Under the pieces are notes generated by a model. The model saw only the letters and a list, made by a program, of their open reading frames with translations. It did no database searches and had not been told where the DNA came from. A DNA stretch of 64,000 nt from Thauera sedimentorum (GTDB taxonomy: Bacteria > Pseudomonadota > Gammaproteobacteria > Burkholderiales > Rhodocyclaceae), in NCBI RefSeq assembly GCF_014489115.1, contig NZ_JACTAH010000002.1, forward strand, positions 682,001-746,000, given 5' to 3'. This document shows, piece by piece, positions 29,885 to 40,489 of the stretch. The translations under genes and the position numbers were made by a program. The first letter of the stretch is position 1; each line of letters starts with the position of its first letter.

Positions 29885-30819
29885 GCACCGCGGACGGCCC
29901 CGCGCTGGCCTGCCGTCTTGCGCTGCCGGCGGGTTTCCGCCGCGCCGACGTGCTCGCCCTGCATGGCCGCGACCCGTTGCAGACCGCGGAATGTGTCGAA
30001 GGCGCCGGGCTGCGCAAGGGCATCGCCTGGCGTGGACGGCCCGCCTGCCTGGCGATCCATTTCCATACCGGCCATGCGGTGGCCGAACTGGCGCTGGACG
30101 GCACCGCCGAGGCCGACGACCCGGCAGCGCTCGCGGCCATGGCGCGCCGCATGCTCGGCCTGGACCAGCTGGTGGAGGACTTCGAGCGCCGCCATCGCCA
30201 CCATGCGCAACTGGGCGCGCTGATCGCCGCGCAGCCGGGCCTGCGGGTGCCGCAGACGGCCACGCCCTTCGAGGCGCTGAGCTGGGCGGTGACCGGGCAG
30301 CAGATCAGCGTGCGTGCGGCGGTGGCGGTGCGCGGGCGGCTGATCCGCGCGGCCGGCGTGCAGCACAGCAGCGGGCTGTTCTGCTACCCGGACGCCCACC
30401 GGCTGGCGACGATGGATGCGGACGCGCTGCGCGCCGCCGGTTTGTCGCGCGGCAAGGCCGAGACCTTGCTGGCCCTGGCGCATGCGGTGGAGGCGGGGGC
30501 GCTGCCGCTGGACGAGTGGCTGGCCGGCCCCGCGCCGGCCGATGAGATCCGTGCCCGCCTGCTGGAAGTGCGCGGCATCGGCCCGTGGACCATCGACTAC
30601 GCGCTGCTGCGCGGCTTCGGCCACCTGGACGGCTCGCTGCACGGCGACGTGGCGGTGCGCCGCGGCCTGCAGCGCCTGCTGGGCAGCGCGGAGGCGCTCG
30701 GCGCGAATGCGGCGCGCCAGTGGCTGGAACCCTTCTCGCCCTGGCGCGCGCTGGTGGCCGCCCACCTGTGGGCGGTCGCCGCCAGCGCGGAACAGGTGCT
30801 CAGGCCCCGGTCAGCGTGA
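29881..30819 (+). CDS. alkA: DNA-3-methyladenine glycosylase II
   Basis: 312-residue helix-hairpin-helix glycosylase that removes alkylated purines. HhH motif VRGIGPWTIDYALLRG is at about 230-245, and D256 in LHGDVAVRR aligns with the catalytic Asp of E. coli AlkA. The N-terminal AlkA-type domain is complete. The GTG at 29881 overlaps the ada stop (GTGA). Its 3' end overlaps the convergent protease gene by 20 bp. Confidence 0.92.
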   Translation: MSTADGPALACRLALPAGFRRADVLALHGRDPLQTAECVEGAGLRKGIAWRGRPACLAIHFHTGHAVAELALDGTAEADDPAALAAMARRMLGLDQLVEDFERRHRHHAQLGALIAAQPGLRVPQTATPFEALSWAVTGQQISVRAAVAVRGRLIRAAGVQHSSGLFCYPDAHRLATMDADALRAAGLSRGKAETLLALAHAVEAGALPLDEWLAGPAPADEIRARLLEVRGIGPWTIDYALLRGFGHLDGSLHGDVAVRRGLQRLLGSAEALGANAARQWLEPFSPWRALVAAHLWAVAASAEQVLRPRSA

Positions 30820-31531
30820 GCAGGATGTCGGCGTACCAGGCGCAGTTCAGCCCCAGCGCCTCGTCGGCAACCAGGTCGCGCCCGCCCACGTCCAGCCGGG
30901 CCGAATGCACGCCGAGCAGCAGCCAGGGCAGGTCGCCGCCGTCCGCGTCCGGCCCCGCCCTGCGCATCACCACCGGCGCGCCGCTGGTGCCGCGATGGGT
31001 GCGGGCATCGGTGAGGAAGTAGCCCTGGCCCTGGAAGCGCAGGCCGAAGGACGATGCGATCACCGCCTGGCGTACCACCGGCAGGTGGTGCAGGGTGTCG
31101 CGAAAGCCGAGCGGAAAACCGACCACCAGCAGCGAACTGCCGACCTCGACCTGGTCCAGGCGGCCGAGCAGGTGCTGCGGGCTGAAGGCGCGATAGAGCG
31201 TGGTCGGCGGCAGGGCGGCGCGCTCCACTTCCAGCACCGCCACGTCGATCTCGCCGGCGGCATCCACGCCCTGGCGCCACAGCGGCGTGCCGTCGCGATA
31301 GAGCGGCAGCGAGAAGCCGGTGGCGCTGGCGATGTTGCCGGCGTCGTCGTGCAGGTCGATGACCACGCGGTCGGGGTGGTGCGCGGTGGCCTCGTCGTGC
31401 AGCACATGCCGGCTGGTGACCAGGAAGAGGCGCCCGTCGCGCTCGAAGAAAAAGCCGCTGGCGTTGGTCAGCGGCTGCTCGCCGGCATAGGTGCCGACCG
31501 GCACGGTGGTGAGCAGCAGGGCTTCGATCAT
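30800..31531 (-). CDS. cytoplasmic trypsin-like serine protease
   Basis: 243 residues with a trypsin-type triad: H42 in VTSRHVLHD, D96 in EIDVAVLEV, S183 in THRGTSGAPVV. No signal peptide or PDZ domain is seen, so it is not a DegP-type envelope protease. Related single-domain proteases are widespread and poorly studied. It is convergent with alkA (20-bp overlap) and divergent from the next gene. Confidence 0.78.
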   Translation of the reverse strand: MIEALLLTTVPVGTYAGEQPLTNASGFFFERDGRLFLVTSRHVLHDEATAHHPDRVVIDLHDDAGNIASATGFSLPLYRDGTPLWRQGVDAAGEIDVAVLEVERAALPPTTLYRAFSPQHLLGRLDQVEVGSSLLVVGFPLGFRDTLHHLPVVRQAVIASSFGLRFQGQGYFLTDARTHRGTSGAPVVMRRAGPDADGGDLPWLLLGVHSARLDVGGRDLVADEALGLNCAWYADILLTLTGA

Positions 31532-31627
31532 GGCGGCAGGCTCCCGGCGGCTGAATTGATCCAGAGCATACCGCCCGGGCGCGCAGCGTGCTCGAATCGC
31601 CCCATTTCACCAACTGGATCGCCGATC

Positions 31628-32092
31628 ATGCGCCCCGTCTCCGCCCTTGCCCTGCTGACCCTCCTTCAACTGCCGCTGCCGGCGCTCGCCGATGCGCCGC
31701 AGCGTATGCACGGGCTGTGGGAGGTCAGCGTTGCCGAAGCCGGCGTGTCGGCGCGCAGCTTCCATATCTGCGTCGGCGCGGACGACCAGGTGTTCGCCCA
31801 GGTCGACCCGGCTGCCGGCGACTGCGGCCCGGCCACCTGGCGGCGCGAGGGCCACTACCGGCACGTGGCGCAGAGCTGCAAGGGCGCTGGCGGTGAAACG
31901 ATGCGCAGCGGCCGTTTCGGTGGCGACTTCCATTACAACTACCAGGGCGAGCTGCATGTGCGTGCCGTCGGTGCGCAGGGCGACCGCGTGCTGCAGGTGG
32001 AGGCCCGCCGGCTGGCGCCCTGCAAGAACCTCAAGCCCGGCGAGTTCGTGGCCAAGGGCCAGAACGGGGTGAATCTGAACCTGGGGCAATAG
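31628..32092 (+). CDS. exported DUF3617-like protein
   Basis: 154 residues with a signal peptide (about 1-21, ALA-D cleavage). The mature part starts GLWEVSV and holds four Cys (ICVG, DCGP, SCKG, PCKN), resembling the DUF3617 pattern of small periplasmic proteins. Function unknown. A REP-type palindrome follows 18 bp after the stop. Confidence 0.65.
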   Translation: MRPVSALALLTLLQLPLPALADAPQRMHGLWEVSVAEAGVSARSFHICVGADDQVFAQVDPAAGDCGPATWRREGHYRHVAQSCKGAGGETMRSGRFGGDFHYNYQGELHVRAVGAQGDRVLQVEARRLAPCKNLKPGEFVAKGQNGVNLNLGQ

Positions 32093-32110
32093 AGCCCGCA
32101 ACGACCCCTC

Positions 32111-32182
32111 GTAGGAGCGGCCTTGGCCGCGATGCAGCCTCCGGGAAACCACCGCCGCAATCGCGGCCAAGGCCGCTCCTAC
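32111..32182. repeat. REP-type palindrome, copy 2
   Basis: Same 5' arm as copy 1 (32111-32133) and perfect complement at the 3' end, with a different 26-bp centre. It sits 37 bp upstream of selC. Confidence 0.85.
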
Positions 32183-32219
32183 ACATGGGGAAGCGGTTAC
32201 AATCCGGCGCAGGTGTCAC

Positions 32220-32316
32220 GGAAGAGAGGCGTTCCCCGGTGGGGCGACCGGTCTTCAAAACCGGGTGGGGCCGTCAGCCGGCCCCAGGTGGGTTCGACTC
32301 CCATTCTCTTCCGCCA
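32220..32316 (+). tRNA. selC: tRNA-Sec (anticodon UCA, 32255-32257)
   Basis: 97 nt including encoded CCA. The features that set tRNA-Sec apart are present: an 8-bp acceptor stem (GGAAGAGA with TCTCTTCC, then discriminator G), a long D stem, anticodon loop CUUCAAA with UCA, and a long extra arm (GGGGCCG-TCAG-CGGCCCC type). It reads the UGA at 12336-12338 in fdhA. selC is a frequent integration site, but no integrase or direct repeat is seen here. Confidence 0.97.
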
Positions 32317-32345
32317 CCGCCCCGCCACTGCATCTTGCCGACACC

Positions 32346-32819
32346 ATGGCCGAACTGCGCGGCTGCCCCTTCCCCGACGATCTGCTCTACCACCCCGACA
32401 CCCACCTGTGGTTCGCCGCCGAGGGCGAGGGCGTGTACCGCGTCGGCGTCACCCCCTTCGGGGTGGCGATCGCCGGCGAGATCCTGCTGTTCACGCCCAA
32501 GCGCACCGGCCTGAAGCTGGAGCCGGGGCGGGCCTTCGGCCTGCTGGAGGCCGGCAAGACGGTGTTTCCGGTGAAAAGCCCGGTGGCGGCCGAGATCGTC
32601 GACGCCAACCCGGCACTTGCCGTCTCGGCGCGGGCGATGAACGCGGATGCCTACGCTGCCTGGCTGGTGAAGCTGCAGCTCGACCCGGCCGCCGCCGCCG
32701 CGCTGCTGCCGTGGGCGGATGCGCGTGCCGGCATCGAGGCGCAGATGGATCTGTGGCGCTTCGACGACCTGGCGGCCTTCCAGGCGCCGCTCGTCGGCGA
32801 AGGCGCCAAGGGGCTGTGA
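32346..32819 (+). CDS. GcvH-like lipoyl-domain protein
   Basis: 157 residues with a glycine-cleavage-H fold: HLWFAAEGEGVYRVGVTPFGVAIAGEILLFTPKRTG, then EAGK with the probable lipoylated K71, aligning gap-free with ESVK of GcvH. It is longer than ordinary GcvH (about 130) and no gcvT/gcvP is nearby. It shares a TGATG overlap with a DsrE-like gene, which points to sulfur (or selenium) carrier chemistry, as in lipoate-binding proteins tied to Hdr-like sulfur oxidation, rather than glycine cleavage. That role is inferred. Confidence 0.75.
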   Translation: MAELRGCPFPDDLLYHPDTHLWFAAEGEGVYRVGVTPFGVAIAGEILLFTPKRTGLKLEPGRAFGLLEAGKTVFPVKSPVAAEIVDANPALAVSARAMNADAYAAWLVKLQLDPAAAAALLPWADARAGIEAQMDLWRFDDLAAFQAPLVGEGAKGL

Positions 32820-33208
32820 TGGCCGAGCGCCTCGCCATCCTGGTGTGGGCGGCGGACCCGTCCGTACCCCACCTGTGCGCCACGCCCTTCTATTTCGCCG
32901 CGGCGGCGGCGGCGATGGACGCCGAAGTCGAGATGTACTTCACCGCGCGCTCGGTGCAACTGCTCGAGCGCGGCGTGGCCGAAGGACTCTACGCCGACGG
33001 CGCCCCGGATGCGCCCGGGCGCCGCTCGGTGGCCGATTTCCTCCGTGAGGCGCACGGCTTTGGCACCCGCCTCTATGCCTGCCCGACCGCGATGCAGGCC
33101 CACGGTGTATCGGCCGACGCGCTGCGCGAGGAAGTGCAGGGCCAGGCCGGGGCCGCCGCTTTCATCGGCCGCACGCTGGACGAGGGCTGGCGAACCCTGA
33201 GCTTCTGA
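32819..33208 (+). CDS. DsrE-family protein
   Basis: 129-residue DsrE/DrsF-like fold protein with a central Ala-rich helix and two Cys: C20 in HLCATPFYF and C88 in LYACPTAMQAHG. The second sits where DsrE-type sulfurtransferases keep their active Cys. It starts at ATG 32819 overlapping the GcvH-like stop and converges on the YeeE/YedE transporter gene. A persulfide carrier is likely; the substrate is unknown. Confidence 0.72.
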   Translation: MAERLAILVWAADPSVPHLCATPFYFAAAAAAMDAEVEMYFTARSVQLLERGVAEGLYADGAPDAPGRRSVADFLREAHGFGTRLYACPTAMQAHGVSADALREEVQGQAGAAAFIGRTLDEGWRTLSF

Positions 33209-33217
33209 GCCCGGTCG

Positions 33218-34294
33218 TCAGACCGGTGTGGTGGCGGCCTGCGTCGCCCAGTAGCGGTCGGCCAGCCAGTCGGTGAATGCCGCCCCGCCCCACATGCCGA
33301 ACAGCGTCACCCAGGCGGTGACCGCGAACACCGCGGCGCCCGACACCCCCGCGCCCACCGCACAGCCGCCGGCGAGCATGCCGCCGAAGCCCATCAGCAC
33401 CGCGCCGACGATGTAGCGGCGCATCGCGTGGCCGCCCTGGAAGCCTTCCAGCTTGAGCTCGCGGAAGAGCAGCGCGGCGAGGAAGGAGCCGAGGAACACG
33501 CCCGGCACCATGCCGAGGTCGAAGTTGAGCAGCTGGCCGGGCGGGGAGAGCACCAGCATCAGCATGTCGGCCGAGGGGCCGGTGAAGGACAGGCTCTTGA
33601 CCGGGGTGGGGTCGAAGGTGAGGCCGGCCATGCGCCAGGTGAACCACCAGGCCAGCGCCACCATGACGCCGGTGCCCAGGCCGCCGACCCAGCCCCAGGC
33701 GCCGATGCGGTGGCGCACGGCGAAGAAGGCGCCGGCGGCCAGCCACAGCAGGCCGAAGAGCAGCCCGCCGCTGTTGCCGATGCCGGCCAGGGCGAGCAGG
33801 TCGCGCGCGGTGCCGCCGTCTATGGTCCACAGATTGCCGAGCGCCTCGCGCAGCGGGGAGAGCATGCCGCCCATCGAGGCCTGCGCGGCCACCGCGAAGA
33901 TCAGCCCGGAGAGCAGGGCGCGCAGGTTGCCGTTGGCGGCCAGCACCAGCAGGCGGCTGGAACAGCCGCGGGCGAGGATCATGCCGGCGCCGAACAGCAG
34001 GCCGCCGATCAGCGCGCCCGACAGGCTGCCCCGGCTGGCGAGCTGGCGCACGTTGCCGGTGGAGAACTGCTCGCCGAGCACCAGGATCTGGGTGAGCACG
34101 ACCGCGGCGGAGAAGGCGAACAGCCAGATCGCCAGCTTGGGGCCGAGCTGGCCGCGCGCCACCTCGATGACCGCCGCGCGCAGGCAGAAGCGCGAGCGCT
34201 GGGCGAAGAAACCGAACAGCGCGCCGATGGCGAGCCCGCCGAGCGCGAGCGCGCGATCCTCGCCGAGCGATTCGATCAGTGCTATCAGGTCCAC
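33218..34294 (-). CDS. YeeE/YedE family membrane transporter
   Basis: 358 residues with about nine or ten membrane helices and the three conserved Cys regions of the family: RSRFCLR, ARGCSSR and AGGCAVGAG. The characterised member imports thiosulfate through such cysteines; other YedE proteins have been linked by gene context to selenium use. AGGAGG eight bases before GTG 34294 decides the start over the GTG at 34315. It converges with the GcvH/DsrE pair, close to selC, so sulfur or selenium uptake fits. Confidence 0.8.
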   Translation of the reverse strand: MDLIALIESLGEDRALALGGLAIGALFGFFAQRSRFCLRAAVIEVARGQLGPKLAIWLFAFSAAVVLTQILVLGEQFSTGNVRQLASRGSLSGALIGGLLFGAGMILARGCSSRLLVLAANGNLRALLSGLIFAVAAQASMGGMLSPLREALGNLWTIDGGTARDLLALAGIGNSGGLLFGLLWLAAGAFFAVRHRIGAWGWVGGLGTGVMVALAWWFTWRMAGLTFDPTPVKSLSFTGPSADMLMLVLSPPGQLLNFDLGMVPGVFLGSFLAALLFRELKLEGFQGGHAMRRYIVGAVLMGFGGMLAGGCAVGAGVSGAAVFAVTAWVTLFGMWGGAAFTDWLADRYWATQAATTPV

Positions 34295-34302
34295 CGCATC
34301 CG

Positions 34303-34308
34303 CCTCCT
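34303..34308 (-). promoter_or_regulatory. Shine-Dalgarno site deciding the YedE start
   Basis: Minus-strand AGGAGG lies eight bases before GTG 34294. A start at GTG 34315 would place this site inside the gene. Confidence 0.6.
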
Positions 34309-34422
34309 GCGCCACATCCGTTCGCCGGGGCGAACAGGATCAGCATTCAAGAATATAAGAATGCGACAGGACGTGCGACAAGGTATTGATGCCGCTCAAG
34401 GGCGGAGGAGTGGAGGGGGGCG

Positions 34423-34494
34423 GTAGGAGCGGCCTTGGCCGCGATGCGGCCTGGGGAAGACCAAGCGCCGCATCGCGGCCAAGGCCGCTCCTAC
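34423..34494. repeat. REP-type palindrome, copy 3
   Basis: Complete copy with the standard 23-bp arms and a centre unlike the others, lying between the divergent YedE start and the end of gatB. Confidence 0.85.
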
Positions 34495-34502
34495 AATCGG
34501 GG

Positions 34503-35972
34503 TCAGCCGCCGAGCTTGGCGCGCAGGATCTCGTTGACCTGCGCCGGGTTGGCCTTGCCGCGGCTGGCCTTCATGACCTGGCCGACCAGGGCGTTGAAGG
34601 CCTTTTCCTTGCCGGCGCGGAATTCCTCCACCGACTTCGGATTGGCAGCCAGCACCTCGTCCACGATGGCTTCGATGGCGCCGCTGTCGGTGACCTGCTT
34701 GAGGCCCTGGGCGTCGATGATGCGGTCGGCGGCATCGGCCCCGGTGCCGCCGTCGCCGTTCCACAGCGCCTCGAACACCTTCTTGCCGATGTTGTTGGAG
34801 ATGGTGTTGTCGGCGATGCGGCGCACCAGGCCGGCCAGCTGGGCGGGAGACACCGGCGAATCGGCGAGGTCGAGCTCGGCCTTGTTGAGGCGCGCGGCGA
34901 GGTCGCCCATGACCCAGTTGGCGCAGGGCTTGGCGAGCGCTGTGCCGGCCGCGTCCACCGTGGCCTGGAAGTACTCGGCCATCTCCTTGCTGGCGGTCAG
35001 CGTGGTGGCGTCGTAGGCGGACAGGCCCAGTTCATCGACGAAGCGCGCCTTCATGGCGCCGGGCAGCTCGGGCATCTCGCCCTGCACCCGGGCGATCCAC
35101 TCGGGCGAGATCACCAGCGGCAGCAGGTCGGGGTCGGGGAAGTAGCGGTAGTCGTGCGCGTCTTCCTTGCTGCGCATCATGCGGGTCTCGCCGGTGTCCG
35201 GGTCGAACAGCACGGTGGCCTGCTGGATCTTGCCGCCATCTTCCAGGGTGTCGATCTGCCACTGCACTTCGTAGTCGATGGCCTGCTGCAGGAAGCGGAA
35301 GGAGTTCAGGTTCTTGATCTCGCGCCGCGTGCCCAGCGGGCCGCCGGGGCGACGCACCGAGACGTTGGCGTCGCAGCGGAAGGAGCCTTCCTGCATGTTG
35401 CCGTCGCAGATGGCTATCCAGCGCACCAGCGCGTGCAGCGCGCGCGCGTAGGCCACGGCTTCGGCCGAGGAGCGCATGTCGGGCTCGGAGACGATCTCCA
35501 GCAGCGGGGTGCCGGCACGGTTGAGGTCGATGCCGCTCATGCCGTGGAAGTCTTCGTGCAGGCTCTTGCCGGCGTCCTCTTCCAGGTGTGCGCGGGTGAG
35601 ATTCACCGTCTTCTCGTAGGCCTTGTCACCCTCGCCGACGCGGATGGTGATCGTGCCGCCCTGCACCACCGGCAGCTCGAACTGGCTGATCTGGTAGCCC
35701 TTGGGAAGATCCGGGTAGAAGTAGTTCTTGCGCGCGAAGATGCTCTTGGGCGCCACCGTGGCGCCGATCGCCAGGCCGAAGCGGATGGCACGCTCGACCG
35801 CGCCGCGGTTCAGCACCGGCAGCACGCCGGGCAGGGCGATATCCACCGCGCTGGCCTGGCGGTTGGCCTCCGCGCCGAAGGCGGTGCTGGCGCCGGAGAA
35901 GATCTTGCTGGCGGTATTGAGCTGGGCGTGGACTTCCAGCCCGATGACGACTTCCCAATCGGTTCTGCTCAT
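34503..35972 (-). CDS. gatB: Asp-tRNA(Asn)/Glu-tRNA(Gln) amidotransferase subunit B
   Basis: 489-residue kinase-like subunit that activates the tRNA-bound Glu or Asp with ATP. It begins with the conserved [12 protein letters not shown] and contains [15 protein letters not shown] and the [16 protein letters not shown] segment. The C-terminal YqeY-like tail binds tRNA. It is part of the leftward gatC-gatA-(lipoprotein)-gatB run. Confidence 0.97.
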   Translation of the reverse strand: MSRTDWEVVIGLEVHAQLNTASKIFSGASTAFGAEANRQASAVDIALPGVLPVLNRGAVERAIRFGLAIGATVAPKSIFARKNYFYPDLPKGYQISQFELPVVQGGTITIRVGEGDKAYEKTVNLTRAHLEEDAGKSLHEDFHGMSGIDLNRAGTPLLEIVSEPDMRSSAEAVAYARALHALVRWIAICDGNMQEGSFRCDANVSVRRPGGPLGTRREIKNLNSFRFLQQAIDYEVQWQIDTLEDGGKIQQATVLFDPDTGETRMMRSKEDAHDYRYFPDPDLLPLVISPEWIARVQGEMPELPGAMKARFVDELGLSAYDATTLTASKEMAEYFQATVDAAGTALAKPCANWVMGDLAARLNKAELDLADSPVSPAQLAGLVRRIADNTISNNIGKKVFEALWNGDGGTGADAADRIIDAQGLKQVTDSGAIEAIVDEVLAANPKSVEEFRAGKEKAFNALVGQVMKASRGKANPAQVNEILRAKLGG

Positions 35973-35996
35973 GGTCGTTTCCGTTGTTGCGTGCGG

Positions 35997-36506
35997 TCAG
36001 TGGCAGCGACCGCTAGACCGATCCACCAGGATCGGCCAGACATAATCGAAGGTGCCGCTGCTGCAGCGGCTGGCGCATTCGGCGAAGGCCACGGTGACCT
36101 GCGCGCCCTGTTCCCACATGCGCACCGTGCAGCCGTCGGCGGCGCGCAGTTCGACGTGCGGTTCATGGCGTACCTGGCGGAAACCATTCAGGTCGAAGCG
36201 GCAGCTGCCGCGGCGCGGCACATCCACGGTGGCGGCAAAGTCGCGCACCTCGGCCTGCACGACGTCGAGCCGCGTGCTGGCGGCGTAGCCGGCCTCGTCG
36301 GTGAAGCGGCAGTCGGCCCGCACGTTGAGCGGGCGCACCGGCATCGGCCGCAGACGGCCGCGGGCGGCAGAGGGCTCCGCCGGCACCACGATGCCGCTGT
36401 CCGGCGCGGGTGCCGGCGTTGGCCGCGGCGTGGCGCAGGCGCCGAGCAGCAGCGCGGCGAGCGCAACGGCGGGAGCGGGCCGGAGGCCGAAGCCGTTGAG
36501 GCGCAT
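35997..36506 (-). CDS. predicted lipoprotein of unknown function between gatA and gatB
   Basis: 169 residues. A lipobox LLGAC near residue 24 follows a short hydrophobic signal, so a lipid-anchored envelope protein is likely. The mature part has a Pro/Ala linker and then a Cys-rich domain (DCRF, SCRF, DGCTV, ECASRCSSG, GRCH). I do not recognise the family. Its ATG is three bases after the gatA stop and gatB follows 24 bp on, so it is translated within an otherwise standard gatCAB operon. Confidence 0.7.
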   Translation of the reverse strand: MRLNGFGLRPAPAVALAALLLGACATPRPTPAPAPDSGIVVPAEPSAARGRLRPMPVRPLNVRADCRFTDEAGYAASTRLDVVQAEVRDFAATVDVPRRGSCRFDLNGFRQVRHEPHVELRAADGCTVRMWEQGAQVTVAFAECASRCSSGTFDYVWPILVDRSSGRCH

Positions 36507-36509
36507 CGC

Positions 36510-37958
36510 TCAGCCCGGCCGGCGGGCGTGCCAGTCGGTGGCCTGCTGATAGCGGTGTGCCGCGTTCAGCAGGCGGTTCTCGGCGAAGTAGTCGCCGATC
36601 AGTTGCAGGCCCACCGGCAGGCCGTCCGCGCCGAAGCCGGCCGGGTGCGACAGACCGGGCAGGCCGGCGAGGTTCACCGCGATGGTGTAGATGTCCGACA
36701 GGTACATCTGCACCGGATCGTCGCTCTTCTCGCCGATCGCCCAGGCGGTGGTCGGGCTGGTGGGGCCGGCGATCACGTCGCATTGGGTGAAGGCGGCGCG
36801 GAAGTCCTCGGCGATCAGGCGGCGCAGCTTCTGCGCCTTGAGGTAGTAGGCGTCGTAGTAGCCATGCGAGAGCACGTAGGTGCCTACCAGGATGCGTCGC
36901 TTCACTTCGGCACCAAAGCCCTGCGCACGGCTCTTTTCGTACATGTCGGCCAGGTCGCCGTATTCGGCGGCGCGGTGGCCGTAGCGCACGCCGTCGAAGC
37001 GCGACAGGTTGCTGGAGGCTTCCGCCGGGGCGATCACGTAGTAGGCGGGAATGGCCAGCTGGGCGTTGGGCAGGCTCACTTCCACGGTGGTGGCGCCGAG
37101 CTTGCGGTACTCGGCCAGCGCGGCATCCACCGCGGCGCGCACGTCGTCGGCCATGCCAGGGCCGAAAAATTCCTTGGGCAGGCCGATGCGCAGGCCGTCC
37201 AGTGGGCGGTCGAGCTCACGCGTGTAGTCCTCGGCCGGGCGCTCCAGGCTGGTGGAGTCGCGCGGGTCGAAGCCGGCCATTGCGGTGAGCAGGGCGGCGC
37301 AGTCGGCCGCAGTCGCCCCGAAGGCGCCGGCCTGGTCGAGCGAGGAGGCGTAGGCCACCATGCCGTAGCGCGAGCACACGCCGTAGGTGGGCTTGATGCC
37401 GGTGACGCCGGTGAGTGCGGCGGGCTGGCGCACCGAGCCGCCGGTGTCGGTGCCGGTGGCGATCGGCGCCAGGCGCGCGGCTACCGCCACCGCCGAACCG
37501 CCCGAGGAGCCGCCGGGAATGCGGTCGGTATTCCAGGGGTTGCGGGCCGGGCCGTAGTGCGAGTTCTCGTTGCTCGACCCCATGGCGAACTCGTCCATGT
37601 TGGTCTTGCCCAGCATGACCGCGCCGGCGGCCTTGAGCAGGGCGACCACGTGGGCGTCGTAGGGGCTGACGAAGTTGGCGAGCATCTTCGAGCCGCAGGA
37701 GGTGAGCACGCCTTCGGTGCAGAACACGTCCTTGTGGGCCAGCGGGATGCCGGTGAGCGGACCGGCCGTGCCGGCGGCGATGCGCGCATCGGCCTCGCGG
37801 GCGGCGGCCAGCGCGCCGTCGCGGTCCACGGTGATGAAGGCATTGAGCGTCGGATTGGCGGCGTCGATGCGGTCGAGGAACAGGGTGGCCAGTTCGACGG
37901 CGGAGATTTCGCGCGCGTCGAGCGCACGGCGCAGTTCGGAGAGCGGGGCGTTGATCAT
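36510..37958 (-). CDS. gatA: Asp-tRNA(Asn)/Glu-tRNA(Gln) amidotransferase subunit A
   Basis: 482-residue amidase that releases ammonia from Gln. The Ser-cisSer-Lys triad is complete: K76 in [10 protein letters not shown]151 in GGSSGGSA, S175 in [11 protein letters not shown]. It works in the GatCAB complex with the neighbouring genes. Confidence 0.97.
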   Translation of the reverse strand: MINAPLSELRRALDAREISAVELATLFLDRIDAANPTLNAFITVDRDGALAAAREADARIAAGTAGPLTGIPLAHKDVFCTEGVLTSCGSKMLANFVSPYDAHVVALLKAAGAVMLGKTNMDEFAMGSSNENSHYGPARNPWNTDRIPGGSSGGSAVAVAARLAPIATGTDTGGSVRQPAALTGVTGIKPTYGVCSRYGMVAYASSLDQAGAFGATAADCAALLTAMAGFDPRDSTSLERPAEDYTRELDRPLDGLRIGLPKEFFGPGMADDVRAAVDAALAEYRKLGATTVEVSLPNAQLAIPAYYVIAPAEASSNLSRFDGVRYGHRAAEYGDLADMYEKSRAQGFGAEVKRRILVGTYVLSHGYYDAYYLKAQKLRRLIAEDFRAAFTQCDVIAGPTSPTTAWAIGEKSDDPVQMYLSDIYTIAVNLAGLPGLSHPAGFGADGLPVGLQLIGDYFAENRLLNAAHRYQQATDWHARRPG

Positions 37959-37998
37959 TATTGGAGGCGGTTCGGAACGGGCGGGCGCGCGGGGCGGC

Positions 37999-38286
37999 TT
38001 ACTCGATGACCTTGGGCACCAGGTAGAGGCCGTTCTCGGTCTGCGGGGCGACGCGCTGGAAGGCTTCGCGGCGGTCGGTTTCGCTGACCGCGTCGTCGCG
38101 CAGCCGGGTGGCGACGTCCTGCGGATGGCTCATCGGCTCGACGCCGGTGGTATCGACCGCCTGCATCTGTTCGATGAGGCCGAAAATGCCGTTGAGCTTG
38201 GCCTGGGTGGCCTCGGCGTCGGCGTCGGTGAGTTCGATCCGGGCGAGCCGCGCGACCTGCCGGACCTGTTCGAGGGAAAGCGACAT
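37999..38286 (-). CDS. gatC: Asp-tRNA(Asn)/Glu-tRNA(Gln) amidotransferase subunit C
   Basis: 95-residue stabilising subunit wrapping around GatA/GatB. It begins [19 protein letters not shown] and ends in the [13 protein letters not shown] strand typical of GatC. It is the first gene of the leftward operon, divergent from mreB. Confidence 0.95.
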   Translation of the reverse strand: MSLSLEQVRQVARLARIELTDADAEATQAKLNGIFGLIEQMQAVDTTGVEPMSHPQDVATRLRDDAVSETDRREAFQRVAPQTENGLYLVPKVIE

Positions 38287-38323
38287 GAGGTAACAAAACC
38301 TGCTTAAGCCACAAAGGTTTGTA

Positions 38324-39528
<1,205 letters not shown>

Positions 39529-39589
39529 TACCCAAGACCACCGCGCGGCGGAGAGCCCTGCCTCCGCTGCCGCAAGCTAGACGCAAGAC

Positions 39590-40486
39590 ATGTCCCTGGT
39601 AGGTCATCAGGCGCCCCCGATCTTCCGGCGTGGTCCCGCCCCGCTGGTCCGCCTGATCCTGCTCGTCTCGATCTGCCTGGCCATGCTGGTGGCGGACATC
39701 AAGTACCGCTACCTCGACGTGCTGCGCCAGGGCATCTCGGTGGTCACCTACCCCCTGCAGATGGCTGCCGCGGCACCGGCGGACTTCGTGCGTAACGCCT
39801 CGCGCTACTTCGCCACCCTGGTCGAGGTGCAGATGGAGAACGCCGAGCTGCGCCGCGAGGTGCTCGATTCGGCCCAGCTGCTGTTGCGCTTCGAGCACCT
39901 GCAGCGCGAGAACGAGCAGTTGCGCGGTCTGGTGGAGATGGCCCGGCGGGTGCCGCTAACCAGCGTCAGCGCGGAAATCCTCTACAACGCCCCCGATCCC
40001 TTCGCGCGCAAGGTCATCCTCGACCGCGGCGCCCAGCACGGCGTGGAAGCCGGCCTGCCGGTGGTCGACGCGCGCGGGGTGATCGGCCAGGTCACCCGGG
40101 TCTACCCGGTGCAGGCCGAAGTCACCCTGCTCACCGACAAGAACCAGGCGATCGCCGTGGAGGTGGTGCGCAACGGCCTGCGCGGGGTGCTGTTCGGTAC
40201 CGGCCAGGGGCGGTTGGAGATGCGCCATGTGCTGGCGGGCGCCGACGTGATGCCGGGCGACGAACTGGTGACCTCGGGCCTGGATGGCGTGTTTCCCGCG
40301 GGCTTGCCGGTGGCCACGGTGTCGCGCGTGGACCGCGAGACCCCGGGCCAGGCCTTCGTCAGCATCGCCTGCGAACCGTCGGCGGGTGTGGAGAGCAGTA
40401 TCCAGGTGCTGGTGGTGGGGCGCGCCGAACTGCCGCCGCCGCCGCCCAGCGAGCAGGACGCCGCCGCCCAGCCGGGGAGGACCTGA
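39590..40486 (+). CDS. mreC: rod-shape protein MreC
   Basis: 298-residue bitopic membrane protein that activates PBP2. One membrane helix at about 20-37, a coiled coil (about 78-118, ENAELRREVL...ENEQLRGLVE), then two beta-barrel lobes typical of MreC. The C-terminus is a Pro-rich tail. It lies 61 bp after mreB and 3 bp before mreD. Confidence 0.95.
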   Translation: MSLVGHQAPPIFRRGPAPLVRLILLVSICLAMLVADIKYRYLDVLRQGISVVTYPLQMAAAAPADFVRNASRYFATLVEVQMENAELRREVLDSAQLLLRFEHLQRENEQLRGLVEMARRVPLTSVSAEILYNAPDPFARKVILDRGAQHGVEAGLPVVDARGVIGQVTRVYPVQAEVTLLTDKNQAIAVEVVRNGLRGVLFGTGQGRLEMRHVLAGADVMPGDELVTSGLDGVFPAGLPVATVSRVDRETPGQAFVSIACEPSAGVESSIQVLVVGRAELPPPPPSEQDAAAQPGRT

Positions 40487-40489
40487 GGC

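Noticed and set aside
32220..32316. selC as an integration site for a mobile island
   Set aside because: No integrase, direct repeat or change of composition is seen on either side.
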